From assembly GCF_918697925.1 (NCBI RefSeq), contig NZ_CAKKMF010000003.1, positions 1 to 64,000 of the forward strand: DNA of 64,000 nt. The letters are read 5' to 3'. This stretch comes from Arthrobacter sp. Bi26. Lineage in GTDB: Bacteria; Actinomycetota; Actinomycetes; Actinomycetales; Micrococcaceae. The translations under genes were made by a program, and so were the position numbers. This document shows, in pieces, positions 16,001 through 24,650 of the stretch; position 1 is the stretch's first letter, and each line of letters begins with the position of its first letter. Under the pieces are notes generated by a model, which searched no databases, was not told the origin of the DNA, and saw only the letters and a list, made by a program, of their open reading frames with translations.

Positions 16001-18598
16001 AACCGTTTGCTCCGCGAGTCCGCCGACCCAGAGGTCGACGTTGTCGAGGCCGGTGATCGACTGGGTGCCGTTGTTGGCCCAGGCGTCCGTGCTGTTCATG
16101 AACGCCGCGGCGTCAGCAGGGGCGACATCACCAGCAATGGGGTTGGGGTTGACGATCAACCGTGCAGCCTCGCGCTTGCCCGCCAGCGTCGTCGCGCCGG
16201 TGATGGACGGGTGCTGACCGTAGGCAGCCACGAAGTTAGTCAGCGACTCAGGGTGCTTGAGGCCCTCCCCGAAGTCGATCCAGTTGGTGTAGGGCTTCAA
16301 CTGGGCGTCGTTCGTCGAGTTGAAGATCTCCCGGCGAAGCTGGTTCAGCCGCGGGATACCCTCGGACCGGGCCCGCGTCATGTTGATCGTCGGCAGGTCC
16401 AGTGGCAGGCCCAGCAGGTTGTTGCGAAGCGTGTCGGTCACGAACTCATCGAGCTCGTTGCCGACCTGATCCGACATACCCATGATGACGCTGCCCGCAG
16501 CCTCCTCGGAGGTGAGCGAACCGGCAGGGCCGCCATTGGTGTACTCCGGAGGGTTGAGGAACCCGTTGAGCAAGGAGATGTCGTTCTGACTCCCCAAGAT
16601 GTCATCGGAGGTGCCGAACTGGTTGTCCGGACCGGGGCGGTCCTCGTTCCTGCGCGAGATCGTCTCGGTGAGCATAGAGTGACCGAAGCGGTACACGGCG
16701 TGGGCAAACTCGGCCTTGATGGCCGGGTTGAGCTCCGTCTGAGTGAACGCAAACGGCTCGAAGGGGTTGATCGCAGGCTGGATCTTGCGGGCGAATTCCT
16801 CGAAGACCAGGTGCTGGTATTCCATTTCGGTGATGAACCGTGCCGCCTGGAAGAGGCGCTCACCGTTCCAGCCGTCTGCACCGGCCGCCAACTGCCATTG
16901 GGCCAGAGCCGCCGTGCCGCTGGCGGAAGTATCGTTCGTCAGCACGGTCTTGATATTGCCGACGAGACGGTCGTGCTCAGAGTGGAAGATCTGGTGGATG
17001 GTGGTGAGACCGATGTTCTCGTTGACCCGCCCGTCACCGGCGATGAAGTGCGCATTGAGCATCTCGTCGTCGTAGGTCCCGGCCGGCTGGTTGGCAAAAT
17101 CTGCCGAGGCCGTGTTGTCAGCGTCCGGGGTGGGCGCTACGGGAGGCGTGGCCGGGTTGTTGTCAGCGTCCCGCGGTGACGGGTCGGCGTTGTGCGCGAT
17201 GTCCGTCAGGAACGGCGTGTCGAAGTACCGCACGTTTGCCGGCACCGGCACGGGCGTGACCGTGTTTCCCTCTACGAGGCCGGTCTGGGTGACGTACTGC
17301 GGCAGCCCGCGCAGGGGTCCGGGGATGAACTTGCCATACGCGTCCGCTGCGATCATCGGGATGTTGGTGACGTCCTTGTCCTCGAGCTTGAGACCGAGGA
17401 AGATCGCCGCCTGGGACTTGGTCGTGGCCCACGTGGCCATGCCGTTCGCCGTCGGGCCGGCTGCGCCACCGAGCAGCTTGCCAGTGGAGACCGGCCTGCC
17501 GGCGGCGTTGTTGATGTACTCCCGCAGGAACACTTGGTGGGATGAGTGGGACGTGTAGGTCTGGGACTGGTCAACCCAGGGCGAGTCCGTGTTGGTCGCA
17601 TTCTGGATATCGTCAGCACTCTCGTCGGCAGCGGTGGCGGGGTTGTCGCCTGTGACACCGTCCGGACCGGGCTGGTTCTGGCCCCGGGTCAGCACCATGA
17701 ACCGCAGCTGCGGGGCCAGGTCGTCGGCGTTGCCGAGGATGTGGTCCGGGCCGGCGATGAGCGGATCATCGGCCTTCAGCGGAACGAAGACAGTGCCGCC
17801 GGACTTGACCGTCTGGTCTACGCCGTGGTCGAAAAACTGCCCGAACAGCGTGAAAAGCGAGTTGTAGGGCGGGGAAAGCCCGACGTCCGTGGTGACGTTC
17901 GGGATGAACAGGGTCTGATGCGACGGCACGCAGCCCGCAGGAACTTCAATGACCGGAGGTGTGGCGTTAGGCTGGGGATCCGTCGTGCACGGCACGACGC
18001 CCGTATTCCCCTGCGTCCTGACCGGGTTGCCGGCCGCTGCGACGGCGGCGGGGTTGGTGGAGGTCTGGTCCACAATCAGATTGCTGATGGTGCGGGGCTC
18101 GGAGTCGAAAACGTTGCCCTTCTTCTGCGCGTAGCTCGTCGAGCCTGCCGGGCCGAAGCCAGGGGGTACAGCCTCGGCGGCCTTGAACACGGGCGTGGCC
18201 AGGCGCGGGAACGTCTGGTCAGCAGCGCCGAACGTTTCCTGGCCTGGCTGGAGGTTGTTGCACGAGCCGTCCACTGTCCGCAGGCCCTGGGAGACGAGAG
18301 GGCTGGGGATTTGGTTGGGGCCGGTGCCAATCAGGGCACCGCACGGGCCGGTTGCCGACGTCGTGTTGGCGACGTGGGCCTCGGCGATCTTGATTTGCTT
18401 GAGAATAAAGGCCAGATCGGACGGGGTGATGGTGAAGCCTGCGCCGACCGGCGCCTGCACGGCGCTGGCGCCAGGCGCCGTTGCGGTGAGTCCGACAAAA
18501 CTGAGCAGGGTCATCGCTGTCCCTGCCGCTACTGCCCGGGTTGACCGGCTAAAGACACGTCTTTGGCCGCCAACCTTCCTGCATGCGAACAAATTCAT
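13028..18598 (-). CDS. giant secreted haem peroxidase with RTX-like, FN3 and Ig-like domains
   Basis: An 1856-residue secreted protein. A Sec signal peptide ends at an ASA site near residue 47. The peroxidase domain of the animal type covers about residues 60-960: the distal His is 258 in GQFFDHGVDQT, QIFHSEHDRLVGN follows, and the proximal His is 640 in YRFGHSML. Calcium-binding GGxGxD nonapeptides fill about 998-1170 and recur near 1290-1318. Two fibronectin III domains (about 1447-1640) and two SbsA/Big_5 Ig-like domains (about 1645-1856) close the protein. No LPXTG anchor is present. ATG 18598 was chosen for its AGAGG site and signal peptide. The architecture recalls the Mn(II)-oxidising peroxidase MopA. 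Confidence 0.9.
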   Translation of the reverse strand: MNLFACRKVGGQRRVFSRSTRAVAAGTAMTLLSFVGLTATAPGASAVQAPVGAGFTITPSDLAFILKQIKIAEAHVANTTSATGPCGALIGTGPNQIPSPLVSQGLRTVDGSCNNLQPGQETFGAADQTFPRLATPVFKAAEAVPPGFGPAGSTSYAQKKGNVFDSEPRTISNLIVDQTSTNPAAVAAAGNPVRTQGNTGVVPCTTDPQPNATPPVIEVPAGCVPSHQTLFIPNVTTDVGLSPPYNSLFTLFGQFFDHGVDQTVKSGGTVFVPLKADDPLIAGPDHILGNADDLAPQLRFMVLTRGQNQPGPDGVTGDNPATAADESADDIQNATNTDSPWVDQSQTYTSHSSHQVFLREYINNAAGRPVSTGKLLGGAAGPTANGMATWATTKSQAAIFLGLKLEDKDVTNIPMIAADAYGKFIPGPLRGLPQYVTQTGLVEGNTVTPVPVPANVRYFDTPFLTDIAHNADPSPRDADNNPATPPVAPTPDADNTASADFANQPAGTYDDEMLNAHFIAGDGRVNENIGLTTIHQIFHSEHDRLVGNIKTVLTNDTSASGTAALAQWQLAAGADGWNGERLFQAARFITEMEYQHLVFEEFARKIQPAINPFEPFAFTQTELNPAIKAEFAHAVYRFGHSMLTETISRRNEDRPGPDNQFGTSDDILGSQNDISLLNGFLNPPEYTNGGPAGSLTSEEAAGSVIMGMSDQVGNELDEFVTDTLRNNLLGLPLDLPTINMTRARSEGIPRLNQLRREIFNSTNDAQLKPYTNWIDFGEGLKHPESLTNFVAAYGQHPSITGATTLAGKREAARLIVNPNPIAGDVAPADAAAFMNSTDAWANNGTQSITGLDNVDLWVGGLAEQTVVFGGLLGSTFNYVFENQLTELQNGDRLYYLARTPGMNLRTQLEGNSFSELMMRNTNVRSLKADAFATADCKFELKNLAGTAAGFASFGNTVADDLQSECSEPALLIRMSDGTIKYRARNTVDPSGINGQSVYNGTAGVDRIFGGNDSDTFWGGLGNDIIEGGDGADVALGGEGNDIITDLAGDDVLKGGPGNDAIDTGPGLDIIMGGDGKDFTNGGANANETFGGEGDDFIMLGQSLDAAFGDSGNDWEEGGDQPDLMQGDSGNLFFLDDSQKPGHDILIGQGGDDDYDMEGGDDVGVAGPGIEKVAGASGYDWEIGVGDPQPQDLDLALPIPPLDILQVGVRDKFNEVEALSGAELNDTIRGDSVVPSAVGGAGFIGCDVLDQAGLDRIAGLDALVPALNTPLATVVAQSASGDCPLLSGANVWGDGNILLGGGGSDLIEGRGGDDIIDGDAYFNVRLSVRTNAADPSTEIGSAAVTGSGQSAMASRYLRDGAGALTGPTLQEAVFAGTVDPGNIVAVREILTGSGGSDRAVFTGPQADYTVTTTPAGATLGSAGSTTTVVDNVGADGTDTVRNIELLQFSDTVAPNAPVIGTATAAAGQATVNWTAPTVGTASAFSVKVLDVTTNPAGVQVGALRTAPAGATSLVVTGLTNGSQYRFQVLANSALGDSPFSALSNTVSPTATTAPGAPTIGTATAGNASASVTWTPGSTGGSPITGYRVRAFAGTALISTTVTGNVGNVVVTGLTNGTAYTFDVAAVNVAGTGGFSARTAAVTPRTEFVAPTVTARTPASGALSVSQTANLTATFSEAVTGVSGTTFQLRLGTTVIPTVVSYNTLTRVATLNPVGTLLADRVYTVNLVGIRDLAGNTMATSTWSFTTGPNPTITATTPVAGATGVLRNSNVTATFSEVITGFAVAGKVRIERVSTGAAVASAITFNSTTRVLTINPGTSLLANTQYRVTVTGGTTGVRDLAGNPMTTRIWTFTTGAGL

Positions 18599-19096
18599 TG
18601 CACACCTGCCTCTTAGAGTGAGTGATGGTGCAACAGTGCTTGGTGATTCCTTGGGGAAAACTGGGACGGGTGGGTAACTTAGGATCCGGACCACGGTCCG
18701 GCGTTTTTCGGGGCCTCCGGCCACCGGGATCGCGGGTTTGAAATACGCGCACCGACGCTTTGGGCTACTCGCCCCGAGGTCGACGGCGGCAACGTAGCCT
18801 ACGCGGGAACTACGGCGCGGGCGTGCTGTCGGCGAATAACAGCCGGGTAACGGCTACCCCTGCAGGACCCGAATATTTGGCCTCTGCTACCTGAGGCCGG
18901 CGCACAGCAGGTCCCCAGCACGCGCCAAGACGGCGGTGGTATAAGGGGTGCGCACGGTGCCGGGCGGCACTCGGGACAGGGCCCCGGCCAATTGCTTGCG
19001 GCGCTCCGATCAAGCTGATAGGCCTGAAGGTATGGTGCATAGTGGCAGATCAGCACGCCGCCCCCTCCGGACGGTGGTTGAGGAAGGGAAGTTCAC
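18599..19096. other. 498-bp divergent intergenic region
   Basis: This stretch separates the divergent peroxidase and FdhF-like genes and should hold both promoters. I see no gene. Two small hairpins are visible: AGCCG/CGGCT at 18841-18855 and GGCCTC/GAGGCC at 18879-18898. No -10/-35 pair stands out. Confidence 0.6.
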
Positions 19097-21445
19097 GTGA
19101 CTCGCAAGACTCCTCACATCGAGGAACCGTCGGAGCAGGATCTCGTAGTCGGGGACGGGCCGAAGAGCTGGGCCGCCGGTGTCCCGGGCGTGTACCACTC
19201 CATGAAGCCGGCCATCGAGCAGATGGGGCTGAACCGGACCCGTAAGACCGTCATGGCCATGAACCAGAAGGAAGGCTTCGACTGCCCGAGCTGCGCGTGG
19301 CCGGACCCGCACCACCGCAAGGCGTTCGAGTTCTGCGAGAACGGGGCCAAGGCGGTGACTTGGGAGGCGACCCCGGTGGTGGTTCCCGAAACTTTCTGGG
19401 CCCAGAATTCCGTCAGCGAACTGCGCGGCCGGTCCGAGTACTGGCTTGGCATGCAGGGCCGGCTCACGGAACCGGTATACAAACCCGCCGGCGAGGACCA
19501 CTACAAGGCGGTCAGCTGGGATGAGGCGCTCCGGCTTGTGACCGACAAGCTCAAGGGGCTGGACTCCCCCGACCAGGCGGCGTTCTACACGAGCGGCAGG
19601 ACGTCGAACGAGGCCGCCTTCCTCTACCAGCTGATGGTCCGCGGCTATGGCACCAACAACCTGCCGGACTGCTCCAATATGTGCCATGAATCTTCGGGCT
19701 GGGCAATGGGCCAGACCATCGGCATCGGCAAGGCGACCGTCAGCTTCGACGACTACGCCCAAGCCGACCTGATCATTGTCATGGGCCAGAACCCGGGCAC
19801 TAACCACCCCCGGATGATGACCGAACTCGAGGCGTGCAAGAACCGCGGCGGTGAGATCGTGGCCGTCAATCCCCTTCCCGAGGCCGGCCTGCGCCGCTAT
19901 AAGAACCCGCAGGAGGTCAAGGGCGTGATCGGCCACGGCACGCAGATCGCGGACCAGTTCCTCCAGATCCGGATCGGCGGCGACATGGCACTGCTGCAGG
20001 CCGTGTCCAAGCGCGTGCTCGAGGCCGAGGCCAAGAACCCCGGCACGGTTCTGGACCACGCCTTCCTGGCCGAACACTGCGAGGGACTCGAGGAGCTTAA
20101 GGAGCACTTGGCCCGGCTGGATGAGCGCACGGTGCTCGAAGCCACGGGCCTGCGCAGCGAGGACATCGATGAGCTCGCCGCCCGCTACCTCAAGGCCGAC
20201 AAAGTCATCATCACCTGGGCCATGGGCATCACGCAGCAGAAGAAGGCTGTCGCCACCATCAAGGAGATCATCAACCTCCTGCTGCTGCGCGGCAACATCG
20301 GTAAGCCGGGCGCCGGCGCCTCTCCCATCCGCGGGCACAGCAATGTGCAGGGCGACCGCACGATGGGCATCTGGGAGCAGATGCCGCAGTCCTTTATGGA
20401 AGCCCTCGGCAAGGAGTTCGACTTCGAACCGCCCCGCGAACACGGCACGGACTCCGTCGAGACCATCAACAAGATGCGCGCGGGCGAGATCAAGGTTTTC
20501 GTCGCCCTGGGCGGCAACCTTGTGGGTGCCATCTCGGACACGAATGCCGCCGTGGCTGCCATGGGAAACACGGAGATGACAGTCCAGATCTCGACCAAGC
20601 TGAACCGCTCGCACACTGTGACGGGCCGCGAGGCGCTGATCCTCCCCACGATGGGCAGGACCGAGATCGACATCCAGGAATCCGGACCCCAGTTCGTTTC
20701 CGTGGAGGACACTGTCTGCGCCGTGCACCCGTCATGGGGCAGCGTCGAGCCGGTGTCCCATCATCTGCTCTCGGAGCCGGCCATCGTGAGCCGGCTGGGC
20801 AAACTCCTGGTGGGCGAGAAGATCAAGGCCGACTGGGACGGGTTTGAGAAGAACTACGACCTCATCCGCGATCACATTTCGCGGGTGGTGGGCGGCTGCA
20901 AGGACTACAACGAACGGATCCGGCAGGAAGGCGGATTTGTCCTCGCCCACGGTCCCCGCGACTCCCGCACCTTCCCCACGCCCACCGGCAAGGCCGTGCT
21001 GACTGCCAATGATCTCGAACTGGTCCAGCGGCCGGAGGGAACCCTGATCCTGCAGAGCATGCGCTCCCACGACCAGTTCAACACCACCATCTACTCGCAC
21101 AACGACCGCTACCGGGGCATCAAGAAGGGCCGCCATGTGGTGTTCGTGAACCCTGACGACATCGCCGAACTCGGCCTTGCGGACGGGCAGTACGTGGACA
21201 TCCGCGGCGTGCACGACGACGGCGAGGAACGCATAGTGCGCAAGTTCCGCGTGGTGTCGTATCCCACGGCACGCGGCTGCGCGGCCGCCTACTACCCCGA
21301 GGCCAACGTGCTGGTGCCGCTGAACCACACGGCCGAGGGCAGCAACACTCCGGTTTCGAAGGCGGTCATTATCCGGCTCGAGCCGAGCCTGGACCAGACG
21401 CCCGACGGCGCGGCAACACTCCCTGCCGGGGTGGCCTCACCCTAG
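19097..21445 (+). CDS. FdhF/YdeP-family molybdopterin oxidoreductase
   Basis: A 782-residue bis-molybdopterin-guanine-dinucleotide oxidoreductase of the FdhF/YdeP branch, related to formate dehydrogenase alpha subunits but usually without a shown substrate. It has the branch-specific GFDCPSCAWPDP near residue 56, SCNMCHES-like DCSNMCHESSG around 192 where formate dehydrogenases place the Mo-ligating Cys/SeCys, IIVMGQNPGTNHPR, and a C-terminal molydopterin dinucleotide-binding domain from about 610. Cytoplasmic; no Tat signal is seen. The GTG start at 19097 follows GGAAGGGAAG. It ends in a strong terminator. Cofactor genes nearby would serve both this enzyme and the CO dehydrogenase. Confidence 0.85.
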   Translation: MTRKTPHIEEPSEQDLVVGDGPKSWAAGVPGVYHSMKPAIEQMGLNRTRKTVMAMNQKEGFDCPSCAWPDPHHRKAFEFCENGAKAVTWEATPVVVPETFWAQNSVSELRGRSEYWLGMQGRLTEPVYKPAGEDHYKAVSWDEALRLVTDKLKGLDSPDQAAFYTSGRTSNEAAFLYQLMVRGYGTNNLPDCSNMCHESSGWAMGQTIGIGKATVSFDDYAQADLIIVMGQNPGTNHPRMMTELEACKNRGGEIVAVNPLPEAGLRRYKNPQEVKGVIGHGTQIADQFLQIRIGGDMALLQAVSKRVLEAEAKNPGTVLDHAFLAEHCEGLEELKEHLARLDERTVLEATGLRSEDIDELAARYLKADKVIITWAMGITQQKKAVATIKEIINLLLLRGNIGKPGAGASPIRGHSNVQGDRTMGIWEQMPQSFMEALGKEFDFEPPREHGTDSVETINKMRAGEIKVFVALGGNLVGAISDTNAAVAAMGNTEMTVQISTKLNRSHTVTGREALILPTMGRTEIDIQESGPQFVSVEDTVCAVHPSWGSVEPVSHHLLSEPAIVSRLGKLLVGEKIKADWDGFEKNYDLIRDHISRVVGGCKDYNERIRQEGGFVLAHGPRDSRTFPTPTGKAVLTANDLELVQRPEGTLILQSMRSHDQFNTTIYSHNDRYRGIKKGRHVVFVNPDDIAELGLADGQYVDIRGVHDDGEERIVRKFRVVSYPTARGCAAAYYPEANVLVPLNHTAEGSNTPVSKAVIIRLEPSLDQTPDGAATLPAGVASP

Positions 21446-21467
21446 GCACACGCCGCTAGGCACACGC

Positions 21468-21520
21468 CAGTCGCCGGGGCCGGGGCCACGGGACCTGCCC
21501 CACCCCGGCCCCGGCGACTG
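21468..21520 (+). terminator. 18-bp perfect stem terminator
   Basis: Arms 21468-21485 and 21503-21520 pair perfectly over 18 bp with a 17-nt loop, 23 bp after the FdhF-like stop. It sits between convergent genes and probably ends transcription from the left. Confidence 0.8.
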
Positions 21521-21588
21521 GACATGACACCAGCATGCCCATCCCTGAGCCCCACCGTGGAGCATGTCCCGTGCTGCCGGCGCGGGCG

Positions 21589-21668
21589 CTACTCCGTTAC
21601 TCAGTTACTGCGCGACTCAGCTACTGCGCTACTGCGCTACTGCGCTACTGCGCTACTGCCTTACTGGG
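21589..21668. repeat. ten-copy 8-bp tandem repeat
   Basis: Ten consecutive octamers follow CTACTGCG: four identical copies (21621-21652) and six variants, with no spacer. The last unit contains the TAA stop and final codons of the DUF6457 gene on the minus strand. The period is not a multiple of three, so copy number could vary outside coding sequence without touching the protein. Confidence 0.9.
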
Positions 21669-21978
21669 CCCTCTTGGCCCAGCCTTCCTCGTCCGGGCCG
21701 CCGGACTCGCCGTGCTCGCAGAGCTCAATGACTTTGTTCGACGCGGCGTGCACGGCCTCCTGCGTGCCCTTGCGGCCGTTGGTGGACGCGGTACCGGCCG
21801 CGTAGCCCACAATGAACGCGCTGATGGCGTCCGCATGCGGCCCGACGGCTTTAACGGATTCGTCCGCGACCTGGACGATCTTTTCGTGGTCGACTTCCAG
21901 GTCAAGGATCTGCAGCGCCTGAATCAGCCGGCTGCTCCAATGCCGCAGCGAGCTGTCTTCGTCTCGGGACAACGTCAT
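21661..21978 (-). CDS. DUF6457 domain protein
   Basis: A 105-residue helical cytoplasmic protein. Its HWSSRLIQALQILDLEVDHEKIVQVADESVKAVGP start and AGTASTNGRKG centre match the DUF6457 domain, often found fused to or beside the MobA molybdenum cofactor guanylyltransferase in actinobacteria. That link fits the FdhF-like gene next door and the Mo-cofactor genes downstream, but function is unproven. ATG 21978 has an excellent GAAGGAGGAG site seven bases away, which overrides a longer in-frame opening back to 22305. Confidence 0.78.
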   Translation of the reverse strand: MTLSRDEDSSLRHWSSRLIQALQILDLEVDHEKIVQVADESVKAVGPHADAISAFIVGYAAGTASTNGRKGTQEAVHAASNKVIELCEHGESGGPDEEGWAKRAQ

Positions 21979-22072
21979 TGCTCCTCCTTCTCGCAGGGTG
22001 AATGGATCGTCTAACCCCTCAAGGGGTAGCACCCGCCCGGGCGTTGTGCAACGCGACACAGCGGCAGGCGCC

Positions 22073-23062
22073 TCAGCTCCAGAGCGCCACGTGGAACTTG
22101 GACCCCCGCCTCTCCAGCCCCCGCGAACCGCCGGGAGCGACCATGGCCGCGGTGGCGTCGGCGGTGCCGGCAAACCTTTGCAGGGTCCGCGCCATGGTGG
22201 TGGCCCGGCGGCGGTCCAGGGTACTGGCCCACCAAAGTCCGGAGACCGGCGTTCCGGCCACCGGCACGCGGACCAGGGCGCCGCTGCGAATTTCAGCCCG
22301 CACAATATGGCCCAGCGCCAGCATGGTTCCCTCGCCCGCCCTGACGGCGGCGAGCGCCTCTGTCTCGCTGCTCAACCGGACGATCTCCGGCGCCACTGCC
22401 TGGGACGCCAGCCAGCGGCCCTCCTCGCTGGCCGCCTGGACGCCGGCGGGACCGGCAAACCAGGGCCTGCGCAGCAGTTCAGCCAGCGCTACCGGTCCGT
22501 GGAGGGCGGCGAGCGGATGCCCGGCGGCCGCCACAACAATCCGCTGGTACCGCAGGAACGGGGCGGAGTCGATGCCGAGGTCGCCAGTACTGTTGGGAAG
22601 GCCGCCGTTGCGGACGGCGGGCCGGGCTCCCAAGGCGATGTCATAGACGCGTTCGCGCATCAGCGAGGCAATGTCCTCGGCCTCCTCCACCACCACGTCG
22701 ACGGAGGCGCCGGGAACCCGGCGGGTGAAAAGGTCCAGCAGGCGCCCGGCCGCGTGTTCGGCAAAGGGCGCCGTCGCCACGATATTCAGGCGTCCGGTCT
22801 CGGTCTGGGCATGCGCCACCTCCCACCGGGCCTGATCCGCCAGTCCCACGATGTCCTGGGCGTGTTCGGCGAGGGCCCGGCCGCCGGGAGTCAGCGCAAT
22901 CCCGCCGTGGGCGCGCACGAAGAGCGGGTCGCCCAGATCCTGCCTGAGTGCGGCAAGCGCCGTCGAAACGGCCGGTTCGCTGACTCCGAGGTGGACTGCT
23001 GCGGCGTGAAGAGAGCCCAGCTTGGCCACCAGGGCGAACGTCCGCAACTGTCCCAATGTCAT
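22073..23062 (-). CDS. LysR-family transcriptional regulator, divergent to cox
   Basis: A 329-residue LysR regulator. The N-terminal winged helix-turn-helix (residues about 3-60, LRTFALVAKLGSLHAAAVHLGVSEPAVSTALAAL) is followed by a type 2 periplasmic-binding-fold sensor domain to about 300. It faces the coxM gene with a 131-bp gap, the classic layout of a LysR activator and its target, so it is the likely CO or redox-responsive regulator of the cox operon; this is inference. ATG 23062 or GTG 23068 may be the start, and neither has a good ribosome site. Confidence 0.85.
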   Translation of the reverse strand: MTLGQLRTFALVAKLGSLHAAAVHLGVSEPAVSTALAALRQDLGDPLFVRAHGGIALTPGGRALAEHAQDIVGLADQARWEVAHAQTETGRLNIVATAPFAEHAAGRLLDLFTRRVPGASVDVVVEEAEDIASLMRERVYDIALGARPAVRNGGLPNSTGDLGIDSAPFLRYQRIVVAAAGHPLAALHGPVALAELLRRPWFAGPAGVQAASEEGRWLASQAVAPEIVRLSSETEALAAVRAGEGTMLALGHIVRAEIRSGALVRVPVAGTPVSGLWWASTLDRRRATTMARTLQRFAGTADATAAMVAPGGSRGLERRGSKFHVALWS

Positions 23063-23074
23063 CGCCACGGCTTC

Positions 23075-23103
23075 ATAACCTTTCGCTTATGACGATATTG
23101 ACA
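23075..23103 (+). promoter_or_regulatory. LysR-type palindrome and -35 box upstream of coxM
   Basis: ATAA-N8-TTAT at 23075-23090 is a short dyad of the LysR-box type. A perfect -35 TTGACA follows at 23098-23103. No good -10 is seen at 17 bp (CAAGAC), which would fit an activator-dependent promoter. The sites are seen; their role is inferred. Confidence 0.4.
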
Positions 23104-23193
23104 GCCCACTCAGGCCGGGGCAAGACTGACCTCAATCCGGCGCTAAGCAGCCGCTGCACCATGCCGCCGGCCATTCGGAGTGAGGTAGGGACT

Positions 23194-24072
23194 ATGCAGA
23201 TTCCGGCTCCATTTGACTACGTGCGCGCCACCACCGTGGACAACGCCCTGGAACTTCTCGCCCGGTACGGCCCCGAATCCCGGGTGGTGGCCGGCGGCCA
23301 CAGCCTCCTGCCGATGATGAAGCTTCGCCTTTCCCGGCCCGAATGGCTGATCGACATCAATGACCTCTACGAGCTGGATTTCATCCTCCGTGACGGCAAC
23401 AAGCTAAGGGTGGGCGCCATGACGCGCCACACCACCTTGCTGGAGTCGGACGAGGTCGCCGCGCTGTTCCCCATTGTGCGGGACGCCGAATTGGTGATCG
23501 CCGACCCCGTGGTGCGCAACCGCGGCACGATCGGCGGCTCCCTCTGCCAGGCCGATCCCGCCGAGGACCTCTCCACCGTTTGTGATGTCCTGGCCGCCGA
23601 GGCAGTCATCCGCGGGCCACGCGGCGAGCGCATCCTGTCCATGTCCGAGTTCCACCGCGGACCTTATGAAACCGCGGTCGGACAGGATGAGCTGCTCTGC
23701 GAACTCAGGTTCGGCATCCGCCCCCGCTCGGGCAGCGCCTATGAAAAGGTCGAACGCCGGGTCGGCGACTGGGCAGTCGGTGCCGCCGGCGCCGCAGTCA
23801 CCCTCGCCGCGGACGGGACCGTCGACGACGCCGCCGTCGGACTCACTGCGCTGGGCCTTGACCACCCGCTGGCCGAGGCCGCCGCGGCGCTCCGCGGCAG
23901 GCATCCGGACGAGGAGCTGTTCGCCGAGGCCGGCAGGCTGGCAGCGGCGGCCTGCGATCCGGTAGCGGACCAGCGCGGCCCGGTCGACTACAAACGGCAT
24001 CTCGCCGATGAGCTCACCCGGCGGGTACTGCGGCGGGCCTGTGCCCGCGCCGCCCAGATGCAGGAAGGCTGA
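23194..24072 (+). CDS. coxM: CO dehydrogenase FAD subunit (CoxM)
   Basis: A 292-residue medium subunit of aerobic CO dehydrogenase that carries FAD and passes electrons toward the respiratory chain. The FAD-binding motifs AGGHSLLPMMKLRL (residues 32-45) and TIGGSLCQADPAED (about 111-124) are those of CoxM. The C-terminal CO_deh_flav_C domain covers about 180-285. ATG 23194 follows GAGGTAGGG and starts at the conserved MQIPAPFDY. First gene of the cox operon, five bases before coxS; the M-S-L order is that of known form I clusters. Confidence 0.92.
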   Translation: MQIPAPFDYVRATTVDNALELLARYGPESRVVAGGHSLLPMMKLRLSRPEWLIDINDLYELDFILRDGNKLRVGAMTRHTTLLESDEVAALFPIVRDAELVIADPVVRNRGTIGGSLCQADPAEDLSTVCDVLAAEAVIRGPRGERILSMSEFHRGPYETAVGQDELLCELRFGIRPRSGSAYEKVERRVGDWAVGAAGAAVTLAADGTVDDAAVGLTALGLDHPLAEAAAALRGRHPDEELFAEAGRLAAAACDPVADQRGPVDYKRHLADELTRRVLRRACARAAQMQEG

Positions 24073-24077
24073 AACCG

Positions 24078-24650
24078 ATGCAGATCAGCATGACCGTTAA
24101 CGGCACCGACGTCACGAGCGAGATTGAACCCCGGGTGCTCCTGGTCCACTACATCCGCGAGGTCCTGGGCCTCACCGGTACGCACTGGGGATGCGACACG
24201 AGCAACTGCGGGACGTGTGTGGTCCTGATGGACGGTCAGCCCGTGAAGTCCTGCACCGTCCTGGCCGCCATGGCCGCGGGGCACGACATCCGCACCGTGG
24301 AGGGACTGGCCACCGGCGGCACCCTCGACCCCGTCCAGCAGGGCTTCATGGAGGAGCACGGGCTGCAGTGCGGCTTCTGCACCCCGGGGATGATGCTCAC
24401 GGCCCGCGCGCTCCTTGATAAGAATCCGCACCCGGACGACGCCGAGATCCGGCGGGCCATTTCCGGGCAGATCTGCCGGTGCACGGGCTACGCAACGATC
24501 GTCCGCTCGGTGCAGTGGGCCGCCGCCCATCCTGCCGGCACTGGAGTGGAGGACGCAGCGGCCGCTGACGAAGTCCTGGACGGCACGGACACTGCCGTCC
24601 CGGATGTCGCCGCAGAGACAGCGAACACAGCCACGGAGGTGAAGGCATGA
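24078..24650 (+). CDS. coxS: CO dehydrogenase [2Fe-2S] subunit (CoxS)
   Basis: A 190-residue small subunit with two [2Fe-2S] clusters. The plant-type ferredoxin ligands lie in CDTSNCGTC and a Cys about 20 residues on; the helical second cluster has CGFCTPGMM and CRCTGY. The conserved part ends near residue 155; the rest is an extra acidic, alanine- and threonine-rich tail not usual for the family. It relays electrons from the Mo site in CoxL to FAD in CoxM. The stop overlaps the coxL ATG by four bases. Confidence 0.93.
   Translation: MQISMTVNGTDVTSEIEPRVLLVHYIREVLGLTGTHWGCDTSNCGTCVVLMDGQPVKSCTVLAAMAAGHDIRTVEGLATGGTLDPVQQGFMEEHGLQCGFCTPGMMLTARALLDKNPHPDDAEIRRAISGQICRCTGYATIVRSVQWAAAHPAGTGVEDAAAADEVLDGTDTAVPDVAAETANTATEVKA

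Noticed and set aside
21589..21668. CRISPR array
   Set aside because: Units are 8 bp and contiguous without spacers, and no cas gene is nearby.
22014..22027. ACCCCT-CA-AGGGGT palindrome as a terminator of the LysR gene
   Set aside because: The loop is only two bases and there is no T-run, so a stable terminator is doubtful.
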